From: UBA8949 sp942493365
Lineage (GTDB): Bacteria; Bacillota; Clostridia; Saccharofermentanales; UBA5734
Assembly: GCA_942493365.1 (NCBI GenBank)
Contig: OW818697.1
Coordinates: 1-64,000, forward strand
DNA length: 64,000 nucleotides
Direction: 5' to 3'
Shown here: piece by piece, positions 1 through 12,458 of the stretch
Numbering within the stretch: the first letter of the stretch is position 1
How the letters are laid out: every line of letters starts with the position of its first letter
Made by a program: the position numbers and the translations under genes
The notes under the pieces: model-generated
Told to the model about the DNA's origin: nothing
The model's input: only the letters and a program-made list of their open reading frames with translations
Database searches by the model: none

Positions 1-23
1 AACTGAGCTATTGAGGAATATAA

Positions 24-138
24 TCCGGCGGAGACCTATTTTCCCGAGCCGTTACCAGCCAAGTATCGTCGGCATAAGAGAGCTTAACTGCTGTGTTCGG
101 AATGGGAACAGGTGTGGCCTCTCTATCATATCCACCGG
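24..138 (-). rRNA. rrf: 5S ribosomal RNA
   Basis: The terminal stem pairs CCGGTGG at the 5' end (about 138) with CCGCCGGA at the 3' end (about 24), and the interior has the usual 5S text (GAACAGCAGTTAAGCTC-like segment on the minus strand). It is the last gene of the 16S-tRNA-23S-5S operon, about 160 bp after the 23S end. Ends are estimated from the pairing and may be off by a few bases. Confidence 0.93.
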
Positions 139-299
139 AAGGGTTGAGGGGTATTGAATGCACCCTCAGGACTGCATAAGGGAAAGTGTAGGCTGAGAAG
201 GGTAAAAGTGGCGGTGTTAGGGTGGCAAAGGGTTGAGTCTAAATATTCATCTGTTAAATGTTGTCACTCATCGAGTGAAGAAATTGAACCAATAACTTG

Positions 300-3205
<2,906 letters not shown>

Positions 3206-3436
3206 TGTTATGGTTCTCTTTTTTTCTTCGTCGATATCCTGACACATTTTTAGATGAAGTCTATTCTCTAAGACTCGCTTTTTTCGTTACCCATTGTGTA
3301 CTTCGAAAGCAAGATCTTTTCCTTTGCTTCTTCTATCTTGTCTCTTTATCTTCTCAGTCTATTTTTCCTTATGCAGTTTTCAAGGTGCATGCTTTGCCTG
3401 GAGACTTTGCCGACCCAAACTCATGGTTTGAGGTCG

Positions 3437-3513
3437 TGGTGGGCTCAAGAGGACTCGAACCTCCGACCTTGCGCTTATCAGGCGCACGCTCTAACCACCT
3501 GAGCTATGAGCCC
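3437..3513 (-). tRNA. tRNA-Ile (GAU)
   Basis: The minus strand folds as a complete cloverleaf: acceptor GGGCTCA/TGAGCCC, D-arm AGCTCAGGTGGTTAGAGC, anticodon loop CTGATAA with anticodon GAU, and T-arm GGTTCGAGTCC. The 3' CCA is encoded (3437-3439). It lies in the 16S-23S spacer, the usual place for tRNA-Ile. No tRNA-Ala partner is present. Flanking spacer text such as CAGTTTTCAAGG (about 3374) and TTGAACAGTGAAC (about 3541) matches the processing-stem text typical of clostridial rRNA operons. Confidence 0.98.
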
Positions 3514-3651
3514 GTGGTAACAAAAACCGGGCCCTGAAGATTGAACAGTGAACTTTTGAGACAATAACGAGCACTTTTTGGTACATTCCACTCCCCGAAG
3601 GAAATGGAATATCGACCTCGGAGTGCGTCAGACCGTGATTTGTCTGACATG

Positions 3652-5190
<1,539 letters not shown>

Positions 5191-5949
5191 GTATTTGAGA
5201 ACCTTTTGGCTCTTTGTTTACTTGTTTTTTTCCAACTCTTACGAATTGAACTTTGGCTCGTCTTTGTCTCTTTTTCACTGTTCAATTTTCAAGGTCCGGT
5301 CCTCGCTTGTCTCGAGGCGCTTTGACATCTTATCACCGGGCACAAGTCTTGTCAACACCTTTTTGTCAGTAATCGTAGCGGTTTTGAGGTTCCTGACGGC
5401 CTATAAAAAGCTTTCTGACTGCTGTTTGCGGCATATTTATCCCGGCAACCCTATTCACATTAGGCGGTATATAATAAAGATTGTTTTGTCATAATAATTT
5501 TATTAAGCCAATTCATGACAGTTCTAAAGGCCGTATTATCAGCGATTTCCAATAATATTCTTCTTATCAAATGCATATCAATGGAAATATGAGCGAACAT
5601 AGCTTGTTAGAATTGAGTGCTTATTCACAATTCGTGAATAATAGACAACCGTCTTTTGTCATTAATAATATCATGGACAGATTGTTGACAGATTTTTGTC
5701 CATGATTTGTCCATCAATAATTATCAATCGGCCGATCCATTGATCAAAACACATCAATAACCCTGTAACACCTGTTACAAAGGGCTGTCGATTCTCAAAT
5801 CGCGAAAAAATATCTGACATTTGTCACATTTGTATATTGACATTTTCTGTCGATGTGATTGAATATACTTATGGCATGCATTACGAGGCCTGAATGGAAG
5901 TCAACAGTTATTAACCCATTCAAACATTGAAACCGAAAGGGATGTTTCT
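5191..5949. other. AT-rich gap with several inverted repeats
   Basis: I see no convincing gene in this 759-bp stretch between the divergent 16S gene and the AraC-type gene. It holds the rRNA leader and promoter, then AT-rich DNA with inverted repeats: TTATTCAC/GTGAATAA (5621-5641), TCATGGACA/TGTCCATGA (5671-5705, followed by another TTTGTCCAT) and the 10-bp palindrome ATCGGCCGAT (5727-5736). TTGACA at 5839 and TATACT at 5866 are 21 bp apart, too far for a normal promoter pair. The repeats could be regulator sites for the gene at 5950. That is inference. Confidence 0.5.
5327..5355 (-). promoter_or_regulatory. rRNA operon promoter
   Basis: On the minus strand TTGACA (5355-5350) is followed by a 17-bp spacer and TAAGAT (5332-5327). 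This is close to the sigma-A consensus with optimal spacing. It sits about 140 bp upstream of the 16S 5' end, and a CCTTGAAAATTGAACAG processing-type segment (about 5294-5278) lies in the leader between them. Confidence 0.8.
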
Positions 5950-6786
5950 ATGAAAAACACAGTATTTCCAATTTTGACCGAAAATGAACAAACCCTGCCG
6001 TATTATGTTTTTAGTATCGGCTTGGATTATGTTCAGGAACACATTCTCAGGCCTAAGGGTTACCCCTGCTATCAGTGGATTCAGTGTCGCAGCGGCGCTG
6101 GTCGTGTGGTTGTGGCTGGTAATGATTATCAGATCTCAAAAGGTCAGGGCATGCTTTTACGACCCAATGAAATGCATGAGTATTATGCCGAATCATCCGA
6201 TGATTGGATTGTGGACTGGGTTGGTCTCTCGGGCAGCGGCGTTGGCGAATTTGTTGAGAAAACATTGAAAATGACCCAATCAGCCGTCTTCAATATTTCA
6301 CAGCCTGATGATCTGCGCGAAGCCTTTGAAGAGATTATGGCTGCTGCTCAATCTCCCAGCCCGATCAAATCCATGGATGTTTCCGTGTTGGCTTACAACT
6401 TCCTGATGTGTCTGCTCAAGCTGACCTCGTCATCTGGCTCAAACAGCCTGGCCAATCGCTACAGCCGCCTGACGCCTGTTCTCAATTACATTGAAGAACA
6501 CTTTAACGAGGCAATCACGCTCAAAGAATTGTCCGAATTGCTTGGCGTCACACCACAACACCTCTGCACCTTGTTCCGCAAAATTATGAACACGCGCATT
6601 TTCGAATACATCAACCTGGTTCGCATCAAAAAGAGCAAGGAATTCCTGCTTGATCAGGCAGGCGTCGCCATCCGTGACGTGGCTCATACCAATGGTTTCG
6701 AAGACGTCAGCTATTTCTGCTACATCTTCAAGCGCATTGAGAAAACCACACCGGGTGATTTTAGAAAACTTTACGTTAGGTCATAA
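5950..6786 (+). CDS. AraC-family transcriptional regulator
   Basis: A 278-residue protein with an N-terminal cupin-like sensor half (about 15-160) and a C-terminal AraC double helix-turn-helix (about 180-278). The first recognition region is the LKELSELLGVTPQHLCTLFR stretch and the second includes GFEDVSYFCYIFKR followed by TPGDFRK, which is typical of the family. AraC proteins with this layout usually sense a sugar or related effector. The start is the ATG at 5950 behind GAAAGGGATG. The gene stands alone, divergent from the rRNA operon and convergent with ppdK, so no target can be read from the context. A hairpin follows the stop directly. Confidence 0.88.
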   Translation: MKNTVFPILTENEQTLPYYVFSIGLDYVQEHILRPKGYPCYQWIQCRSGAGRVVVAGNDYQISKGQGMLLRPNEMHEYYAESSDDWIVDWVGLSGSGVGEFVEKTLKMTQSAVFNISQPDDLREAFEEIMAAAQSPSPIKSMDVSVLAYNFLMCLLKLTSSSGSNSLANRYSRLTPVLNYIEEHFNEAITLKELSELLGVTPQHLCTLFRKIMNTRIFEYINLVRIKKSKEFLLDQAGVAIRDVAHTNGFEDVSYFCYIFKRIEKTTPGDFRKLYVRS

Positions 6787-6788
6787 AG

Positions 6789-6814
6789 TCAAAGCCGCCT
6801 GAAGCCGGCTTTGA
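6789..6814 (+). terminator. Hairpin after the AraC gene
   Basis: TCAAAGCCG (6789-6797) pairs with CGGCTTTGA (6806-6814) across an 8-nt loop, starting 2 bp after the stop codon. There is no T-run after it on the plus strand. A run of minus-oriented 7-bp repeats follows. It probably ends or stabilises the AraC transcript. Confidence 0.6.
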
Positions 6815-6992
6815 GCGAAAAACGAACAGCTAAAAACGAACAACTTATGTACTCGGGCAGGTGCGCAAGCGCCTGCCCGAGTAATTTTATCGAAAAGCGG
6901 AGAAATCAATCATCTAGATTTAGATCGTAATAACCGGACAGGCGCTTGCGCACCCGTCCGGTTCCTTCGCTGTTCGTTGTTCGTTTTTCGTT
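6815..6992. repeat. Heptad-repeat spacer between convergent genes (copy 1)
   Basis: Between the two gene-end hairpins lie two short arrays of a 7-bp unit in opposite orientation. Minus-oriented units are AAACGAA, CAGCTAA, AAACGAA (6820-6840; read on the other strand TTCGTTT, TTAGCTG, TTCGTTT). Plus-oriented units are TTCGCTG, TTCGTTG, TTCGTTT, TTCGTTC (6966-6993). In the middle are a strong stem-loop (6851-6882) and a second imperfect one, AACCGGAC/GTCCGGTT (6942-6962). The same unit family forms the 16-copy array at 60493-60604. Confidence 0.7.
6851..6882. terminator. GC-rich stem-loop in the spacer
   Basis: ACTCGGGCAGG (6851-6861) pairs perfectly with CCTGCCCGAGT (6872-6882) across the 10-nt loop TGCGCAAGCG, followed on the plus strand by AATTTTAT. 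This is the best rho-independent terminator candidate for transcription leaving the AraC gene. It may work in both directions. Confidence 0.65.
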
Positions 6993-7019
6993 CCAAAAGT
7001 CTGCGTTGCAGACTTTTGG
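6993..7019 (-). terminator. Perfect hairpin immediately after ppdK
   Basis: CCAAAAGTCTGC (6993-7004) pairs with GCAGACTTTTGG (7008-7019), a 12-bp perfect stem with a 3-nt loop. It touches the ppdK stop codon on the minus strand. No U-run follows, so it may be an RNA-stabilising 3' end rather than a classic terminator. Confidence 0.65.
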
Positions 7020-9659
7020 TCACTTCTGTCCGAGGTTGTCGCCTTTCGAGATCGCGGCCTGCGCGGCGGCCAAACGGGCGATCGGGACGCGGAAGGGCGA
7101 GCAAGAGACATAGCTGAAACCCAACTGATGGCAGAAAGCGATCGATGAAGGGTCGCCGCCGTGTTCGCCGCAGATGCCCAGTTTGATGTCGGGGCGCGCC
7201 TTGCGGCCGTCTTCGCTGGCGATGCGCATCAGGCGACCGACGCCGACCAGATCGAGGCGGGCGGTGGGATCGCTCTCGAAGATTTTGGTCCTGTAGTAGG
7301 CTTCGAGGATTTTGCCGGCATCGTCGCGGGACAGACCGTAGGTCATCTGGGTCAGGTCGTTGGTGCCAAAGCTGAAGAATTCGGCTTCTTTGGCGATCTC
7401 GTCGGCGGTCAGGGCGGCGCGCGGGATTTCGATCATGGTGCCGACCTTGTATTCGAGCTTGGCGCCAGCCTGCTTGATGATGGCTTCGGCGGTGCGGACA
7501 ATGATTTCCTTGACGAACTTAAATTCATTGACGTCGCAGATCAGCGGCACCATGATTTCCGGGATGACGCTCATGCCGCCTTTGTTGACGTCGAGTGCAG
7601 CCTCGATGATGGCGCGGGTCTGCATCTCGGCGATTTCCGGGTAGGTCACGGCCAAACGGCAGCCGCGGTGACCCATCATCGGGTTGAGTTCATGCAGGCC
7701 ATTGATAATTCCTTTAAGGTTTTCAAAGGACATTTTCAGGGCGTCGGCCAGTTCCTTGACATCGACATCTTCCTGGGGCAGGAATTCGTGCAGCGGCGGA
7801 TCCAACAGACGAATGGTAACCGGCAGGCCCTTCATGACCTTGAAGATGTCGATGAAGTCCTGGCGCTGGATCGGCAGGATCTTGTCGAGGGCGGCACGGC
7901 GGGCGGGCTCGGTCTCGGCGACGATCATCTGGCGGAAGGCAAAAATGCGGTCGGTCTCGAAGAACATGTGCTCGGTGCGGCAAAGGCCGATGCCCTCAGC
8001 GCCGAGCTCAATGGCTTTTTCGGCATCACGGACGGTGTCGGCGTTGGTGCGGACCTTGAGTTCGCGCACGTCATCGGCCCATGTCATGATGGTGGCGAAG
8101 TCGTCGGACAGACGGGCGTCGACGGTGTCGATGGCCCCGGCGTAAACCAGACCGGACGTGCCGTCAAGGGACAGCCAGTCACCTTCGTTGTAGCGCTTGC
8201 CGTCAGCGGTCAGGAAGAATTTTTCGTGTTCGTTGATCTTGAGTTCCGCACAGCCGGAGACACAGCACTTGCCCATGCCGCGGGCGACGACGGCGGCGTG
8301 TGAGGTCATGCCGCCGCGGCCAGTCAGGATGCCTTTGGCGACGTTCATACCCTGAATGTCTTCGGGCGATGTTTCGAGACGGACGAGGATGACTTTTTCG
8401 CCGCGCTCGCTGGCGGTGGTGGCGTCGTCGGCGTCAAAGTAAACGCGGCCGGATGCGGCGCCGGGTGAGGCCGGCAGGCCTTTGGCGATCGACTTGGCAG
8501 CGGCAATGGCAGCCGGCTGGAAGGTCGGGTGCAAGAGCGCGTCGAGTTGTTTGGGATCAATCTTCATCAACGCTTCTTCGCGGGTGATCATGCCTTCGTT
8601 GACCAGGTCAACGGCGACTTTGAGGGCGGCAAAGGCGGTGCGTTTGCCGTTGCGGGTCTGGAGCATGAAGAGCTTGCCCTTTTCGATGGTAAACTCCATG
8701 TCCTGCATGTCTTTGTAATGGGTTTCGAGGGTGTCAGCAATTTTGGTGAATTGGTCGTAAACTTCCGGCATGACCTCCATCAGCTGATCGATGGTCTGTG
8801 GGGTGCGGATGCCGGCGACGACGTCCTCACCCTGGGCATTCATCAGAAATTCGCCGTACAGTTTGTTCTCGCCGGTCGAGGGGTTGCGAGTGAAGGCGAC
8901 ACCGGTGCCGGAGGTGTTGCCCATGTTGCCATAAACCATTTCCTGCACGTTGACGGCGGTGCCCCAGCTGCCGGGGATGTCGTTCATGCGGCGGTAGACG
9001 TTGGCGCGCTCATTGTTCCAGGAGCGGAAAACGGCCTTGACCGATTCGATCAGCTGCTGACGGGGGTCCTGCGGGAAATCGTGGCCTTTGGCCTTGGCGT
9101 ACAACGCCTTGTAGCGGCGAACGACTTCCTTCATGGCATCGGCGGTCAGGTCGGTATCCAGGTGAACGCCGGTCGCTTCTTTGACGGCTTCCAGCTCGGC
9201 TTCAAATTTGGCTTTGGGCACATCCATGACGACGTCGCCGAACATGGCAATGAAGCGGCGGTAACTGTCGTAGGCAAAACGCGGGTTGCCGGTCAGCTCG
9301 GCCAGGCCTTCAACGACGGCATCATTGAGGCCGAGGTTGAGGATGGTGTCCATCATGCCGGGCATCGAGGCGCGAGCGCCCGAGCGAACCGACACCAGGT
9401 AGGGGTTTTTGATATCGCCGAATTTTTTGCCGATGATGACTTCGGCCTTGGCCAGGGTGTCAAAGATTTCCTTTTCGATATCGGGGGCAATGGTTTCGCC
9501 ATCCTCATAATAACGCGAGCAGGCTTCGGTCGTAATGGTAAAGCCGCGGGGAACGGGCAGTCCAAGTCCGGTCATTTCGGCCAGACCGGCGCCTTTGCCG
9601 CCGAGCAGATTCTTCATGGAAGAATTGCCCTCAGTGAACATGTATACGTATTTGGTCAT
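7020..9659 (-). CDS. ppdK: Pyruvate, phosphate dikinase
   Basis: An 879-residue cytosolic enzyme interconverting pyruvate + ATP + Pi with phosphoenolpyruvate + AMP + PPi. In anaerobes it often runs in the glycolytic direction. The nucleotide-binding domain occupies about 1-350. The swivelling phosphohistidine domain contains GGMTSHAAVVARGMG (His near residue 455). The C-terminal PEP/pyruvate barrel ends with GICGEHGGDP, whose Cys is the usual catalytic residue. The ATG at 9659 follows TAAAGGAGGATC, so I prefer it to in-frame codons further upstream. Length matches the family. It is the last gene of the yicC-remA-gmk-rpoZ-glyS run, with a hairpin right after the stop. A pyrophosphatase that would compete for its PPi lies at 47174-47704. 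Confidence 0.97.
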   Translation of the reverse strand: MTKYVYMFTEGNSSMKNLLGGKGAGLAEMTGLGLPVPRGFTITTEACSRYYEDGETIAPDIEKEIFDTLAKAEVIIGKKFGDIKNPYLVSVRSGARASMPGMMDTILNLGLNDAVVEGLAELTGNPRFAYDSYRRFIAMFGDVVMDVPKAKFEAELEAVKEATGVHLDTDLTADAMKEVVRRYKALYAKAKGHDFPQDPRQQLIESVKAVFRSWNNERANVYRRMNDIPGSWGTAVNVQEMVYGNMGNTSGTGVAFTRNPSTGENKLYGEFLMNAQGEDVVAGIRTPQTIDQLMEVMPEVYDQFTKIADTLETHYKDMQDMEFTIEKGKLFMLQTRNGKRTAFAALKVAVDLVNEGMITREEALMKIDPKQLDALLHPTFQPAAIAAAKSIAKGLPASPGAASGRVYFDADDATTASERGEKVILVRLETSPEDIQGMNVAKGILTGRGGMTSHAAVVARGMGKCCVSGCAELKINEHEKFFLTADGKRYNEGDWLSLDGTSGLVYAGAIDTVDARLSDDFATIMTWADDVRELKVRTNADTVRDAEKAIELGAEGIGLCRTEHMFFETDRIFAFRQMIVAETEPARRAALDKILPIQRQDFIDIFKVMKGLPVTIRLLDPPLHEFLPQEDVDVKELADALKMSFENLKGIINGLHELNPMMGHRGCRLAVTYPEIAEMQTRAIIEAALDVNKGGMSVIPEIMVPLICDVNEFKFVKEIIVRTAEAIIKQAGAKLEYKVGTMIEIPRAALTADEIAKEAEFFSFGTNDLTQMTYGLSRDDAGKILEAYYRTKIFESDPTARLDLVGVGRLMRIASEDGRKARPDIKLGICGEHGGDPSSIAFCHQLGFSYVSCSPFRVPIARLAAAQAAISKGDNLGQK

Positions 9660-9708
9660 GGATAGATCCTCCTTTAGTTCTGGGCCGCAACGGGCCAAAT
9701 CAGCTCAA

Positions 9709-11097
9709 TTAAAAACTAAATTTGTCGGCGAAATAGGTTTCGAGTTGGTCGATCGGAATGCGGATTTGGCTCATGCTGTCGCGTTCGCGGATGGTCACGC
9801 TGTGATCGTCCAGTGAATCAAAGTCGAAGGTCACGCAGTACGGCGTGCCGATTTCGTCCTGTCGGCGGTAGCGCTTGCCGATCGACTGGCGATCGTCAAA
9901 TTCGCAGAACCATTTTTTTGAGAGGCTGTGGTAAATCGGTTCGGCCGCCTCGGCCAGTTTGGACGATAGGGGCAGCACCGCCACCTTGACCGGCGCCAGC
10001 ACGGGTGACAAATGAAGCACGGTCCGAATATCGCCGGGCGCGATTTCTTCTTCGTCGTAAGCCGCGCACAGGAAGGCCAGGAAGGAACGGTCAGCGCCCA
10101 ATGAGGGCTCAATGACATAGGGCACATATTTTTGGTTGGTGGCGGCATCGAAATAGGACAGATCGTCGCGGGCGTGTTCGATGTGCTGCTTGAGATCGTA
10201 GTCGGTGCGGTCGGCAACACCCCACAGCTCGCCCCAGCCAAAGGGGAATTTGTATTCAAAATCGGTGGTGGCCTTGGAGTAGAAGGCCAATTCTTCGGCC
10301 GCGTGGTCGCGGGTGCGGATCTCGTCGGCTGGCAGACCCAAGCCGATCAGCCACTGGTAGCAGAAGTTGCGCCAGTAGGCAAACCATTCGAGGTCGGTGC
10401 CGGGCTCGCAGAAAAACTCCAGCTCCATTTGTTCAAACTCACGAATCCGGAAAATAAAGTTTCCCGGAGTGATTTCATTGCGAAAAGACTTGCCAACCTG
10501 CGCGATACCAAAGGGAATCTTGCGTCGGGTGGTGCGCTGGACATTCTTGAAGTTTACGAAAATACCCTGGGCCGTTTCCGGCCGCAGGTAAATCTCGGTC
10601 TGGCTGTCCTCGGTGACGCCCTGGAAAGTCTTGAACATCAGGTTGAATTTGCGGATGTCGGTGAAATCATGACCGCCGCAATCGGGGCAGGGTATGTTCT
10701 TGTCCTGCATGTAGGCAACGAGTTTGGCGCTGTCCCAGCCGTCGACACCCAGCTCAATACCATTGGCGGCGTTAAAGTCTTCGACCAGTTTGTCGGCACG
10801 ATGGCGAGTCTTGCATTGCTTGCAGTCAATCAGCGGATCACTGAAACCGCCGACGTGGCCGGATGCCACCCAGACTTGCGGGTTCATCAGGATGGCGCAG
10901 TCAACGCCGACGTTGTAGGGGCTTTCCTGAACAAATTTCTGCCACCAGGCTGCCTTAACATTGTTCTTCATCAGGACGCCCAACGGGCCGTAGTCCCACG
11001 AATTGGCCAGGCCCCCGTAAATATCCGATCCCGGATAGACAAAACCGCGGTTTTTGGCCAGAGCGACAATTTTTTCCATAGTCTTTTCGACAGGCAT
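9709..11097 (-). CDS. glyS: Glycyl-tRNA synthetase (dimeric alpha2 type)
   Basis: A 462-residue class II synthetase charging tRNA-Gly. It is the single-chain dimeric type found in Gram-positives and archaea, not the alpha2-beta2 enzyme. Visible are the N-terminal motif 1 region (GGLANSWDYGPLG), a zinc-like CKQC...CPDC pair (about 90-135), motif 2 with FRNEITPGNFIFRIREFEQ, motif 3 with EPSLGADRSFLAF, and the C-terminal anticodon-binding domain starting VLAPVKVAVLPLS. The ATG overlaps the rpoZ stop by one base (TGATG), pointing to translational coupling. No T-box leader is present, since the gene is inside an operon. Confidence 0.97.
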   Translation of the reverse strand: MPVEKTMEKIVALAKNRGFVYPGSDIYGGLANSWDYGPLGVLMKNNVKAAWWQKFVQESPYNVGVDCAILMNPQVWVASGHVGGFSDPLIDCKQCKTRHRADKLVEDFNAANGIELGVDGWDSAKLVAYMQDKNIPCPDCGGHDFTDIRKFNLMFKTFQGVTEDSQTEIYLRPETAQGIFVNFKNVQRTTRRKIPFGIAQVGKSFRNEITPGNFIFRIREFEQMELEFFCEPGTDLEWFAYWRNFCYQWLIGLGLPADEIRTRDHAAEELAFYSKATTDFEYKFPFGWGELWGVADRTDYDLKQHIEHARDDLSYFDAATNQKYVPYVIEPSLGADRSFLAFLCAAYDEEEIAPGDIRTVLHLSPVLAPVKVAVLPLSSKLAEAAEPIYHSLSKKWFCEFDDRQSIGKRYRRQDEIGTPYCVTFDFDSLDDHSVTIRERDSMSQIRIPIDQLETYFADKFSF

Positions 11098-11546
11098 CAG
11101 TTCTCTTCCTCCAGCACGACCTCGGTGATTTGGTCTTCTGTCTCTAATTCAATGTCGTCGGCATCTTCAATGGTCAGCAATGATTCGCCGATCAATTGCG
11201 CGTCGGATTCATCCAGATCATCGTCCATTAGATCAGCGGCTTGATCCAGCGCATCCTTGACGGCATCAGCCATGCTGGCGTGTACCGCGGCGGTGCGCGC
11301 CGCCAGGCGGGCAGCTTCGATTTCCGGTCGCAGCGGGATGTAGGGGTTGACAATGCCGCGGACGCAACTGATGCGGTTGGACGCCAATTCTTCACAGGCC
11401 AGCGTGACCAGGTTAGGCGAATCGGATTCCATCAGCGGCATCGCGCCGTCCACCAGCTGACGCGCCCTTTTGGCGACCAGAATGGCCAGGGTGTAGCGGT
11501 TTTCGACTTTGGGCAACAGTTTTTCGAGTGTTGGTTTAACCAGCAT
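11097..11546 (-). CDS. rpoZ: RNA polymerase omega subunit with acidic tail
   Basis: 149 residues. The first 65 or so match omega (KPTLEKLLPKVENRYTLAI, then AKRARQL), the subunit that helps assemble RNA polymerase by binding the beta' subunit. The gmk-rpoZ order is the classic arrangement, which supports the call. Typical omega proteins are 65-90 residues. This one continues for about 80 residues, ending in a strongly acidic segment rich in Asp and Glu (about 105-149). The start ATG follows AGAAGGAGGCACAAAGCC. The role of the tail is unknown. Confidence 0.88.
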   Translation of the reverse strand: MLVKPTLEKLLPKVENRYTLAILVAKRARQLVDGAMPLMESDSPNLVTLACEELASNRISCVRGIVNPYIPLRPEIEAARLAARTAAVHASMADAVKDALDQAADLMDDDLDESDAQLIGESLLTIEDADDIELETEDQITEVVLEEEN

Positions 11547-11575
11547 TGGCTTTGTGCCTCCTTCTAATATCTGGC

Positions 11576-12193
11576 TCAGAGCGCCAGGATGTTTTCTTCA
11601 AGACCTTGCAGTCGTTCGTAGCGACAGTGTTCGGCTTCGGTGATGGCCAGCACGCTGCGGGCAGCGGCTTCAATATCGTCGTTGATGACAACGTATTGGA
11701 ATCGATTGGTTTTGCCAATTTCGTCGCGGGCAATACTCAGGCGGCGTTCGAGTGTTTCGTGATTCTCGGTGCCGCGCTTGAGTAGACGGCGATTCAGTTC
11801 AGTAAATGAGGGCGGCAGCAGAAAAAGGGTGACCGCATCGGGGTAGTTCTTCATGACCGACAGTGATCCGGGGACGGTGATATCCATCAGCACATCAATG
11901 CCGCGCCCGACGTAATCATCCAGGTTTGCCCTGGGGGTGCCATAATAGTTATCGCAGTAGCAGTCATACTCCAGAATATCGCCGCGTTCGAGCATCTCAC
12001 GGAATTCTTTGACACTACGAAAGTGATACTCCACACCATCAGTTTCACCGGTGCGTGGCTGACGGGTTGTGACCGAGACCGAATGAACCATATCTGGTGC
12101 CAGCTCGAGCACTCTGTGGATGATTGTGCCTTTGCCGGCGCCTGAGGGTCCGGAAACACAAATGACCAGGCCGCGCCGTTGTTTCGCGCTCAT
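11576..12193 (-). CDS. gmk: Guanylate kinase
   Basis: A 205-residue cytosolic kinase phosphorylating GMP to GDP with ATP in purine nucleotide synthesis. The P-loop is SGPSGAGKGT (about 14-23). The GMP-binding region includes SVTTRQPRTGETDGVEYHF, with the Ser, Arg and Tyr ligands expected for the family, and the lid is RRLLKRGTE. The length is normal. Its start overlaps the end of remA by four bases (ATGA type), so the two are probably coupled. The rpoZ gene follows 29 bp downstream. Confidence 0.97.
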   Translation of the reverse strand: MSAKQRRGLVICVSGPSGAGKGTIIHRVLELAPDMVHSVSVTTRQPRTGETDGVEYHFRSVKEFREMLERGDILEYDCYCDNYYGTPRANLDDYVGRGIDVLMDITVPGSLSVMKNYPDAVTLFLLPPSFTELNRRLLKRGTENHETLERRLSIARDEIGKTNRFQYVVINDDIEAAARSVLAITEAEHCRYERLQGLEENILAL

Positions 12194-12453
12194 TGCGCAC
12201 CACCTTGCAGGTCGGTGCCGAGCTCAGCTGAAATATCCTCAACTGGCAACGCCGACAGCACCAGATGGTCGCTGTCCATCACCAGCACCGAGCGTGTCTT
12301 GCGACCCGAGGTCGCGTCGATCAGGCCACCGCGGTCGCGGCACTCCTGGATCAGCCGCTTGACCGGCGACGAATCCGGTCCGACCACCGCGATGATGCGG
12401 GTGGACGAAACCAGATTGCCAAAACCTACTTTGATAAATGTCGCTTGCTCCAT
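12190..12453 (-). CDS. remA: RemA-like regulator (DUF370)
   Basis: An 87-residue protein of the RemA/YlzA family: KVGFGNLVSSTRIIAVVGPD at the N terminus, then SSPVKRLIQECRDRGGLIDA and the conserved TSGRKTRSVLVMDS. In Bacillus, RemA is a DNA-binding activator of biofilm matrix and osmoprotection genes. The yicC-remA-gmk-rpoZ order is conserved widely in Firmicutes. I chose the ATG at 12453 behind GGAGTGACAAGC. A GTG at 12462 is possible. The last residues (about 75-87) are variable and unremarkable. Confidence 0.93.
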   Translation of the reverse strand: MEQATFIKVGFGNLVSSTRIIAVVGPDSSPVKRLIQECRDRGGLIDATSGRKTRSVLVMDSDHLVLSALPVEDISAELGTDLQGGAQ

Positions 12454-12458
12454 GCTTG

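Noticed and set aside
5839..5871. TTGACA and TATACT upstream of the first AraC gene as a promoter
   Set aside because: They are 21 bp apart, outside the workable range, and no better pair was found nearby.
7161..8303. A 380-codon open frame on the plus strand opposite ppdK, and another of 378 codons at 8529-9665
   Set aside because: Both are antisense to a well-supported enzyme. They have low-complexity composition and no ribosome binding site, and they result from the codon bias of ppdK.
9709..11097. Search for a T-box riboswitch at glyS, and at serS (55140-55232)
   Set aside because: glyS overlaps rpoZ, leaving no leader, and the serS gap of 93 bp shows no T-box core or terminator-antiterminator pair.
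10132..11244. A 370-codon open frame on the plus strand
   Set aside because: It is antisense to glyS and rpoZ, both certain.
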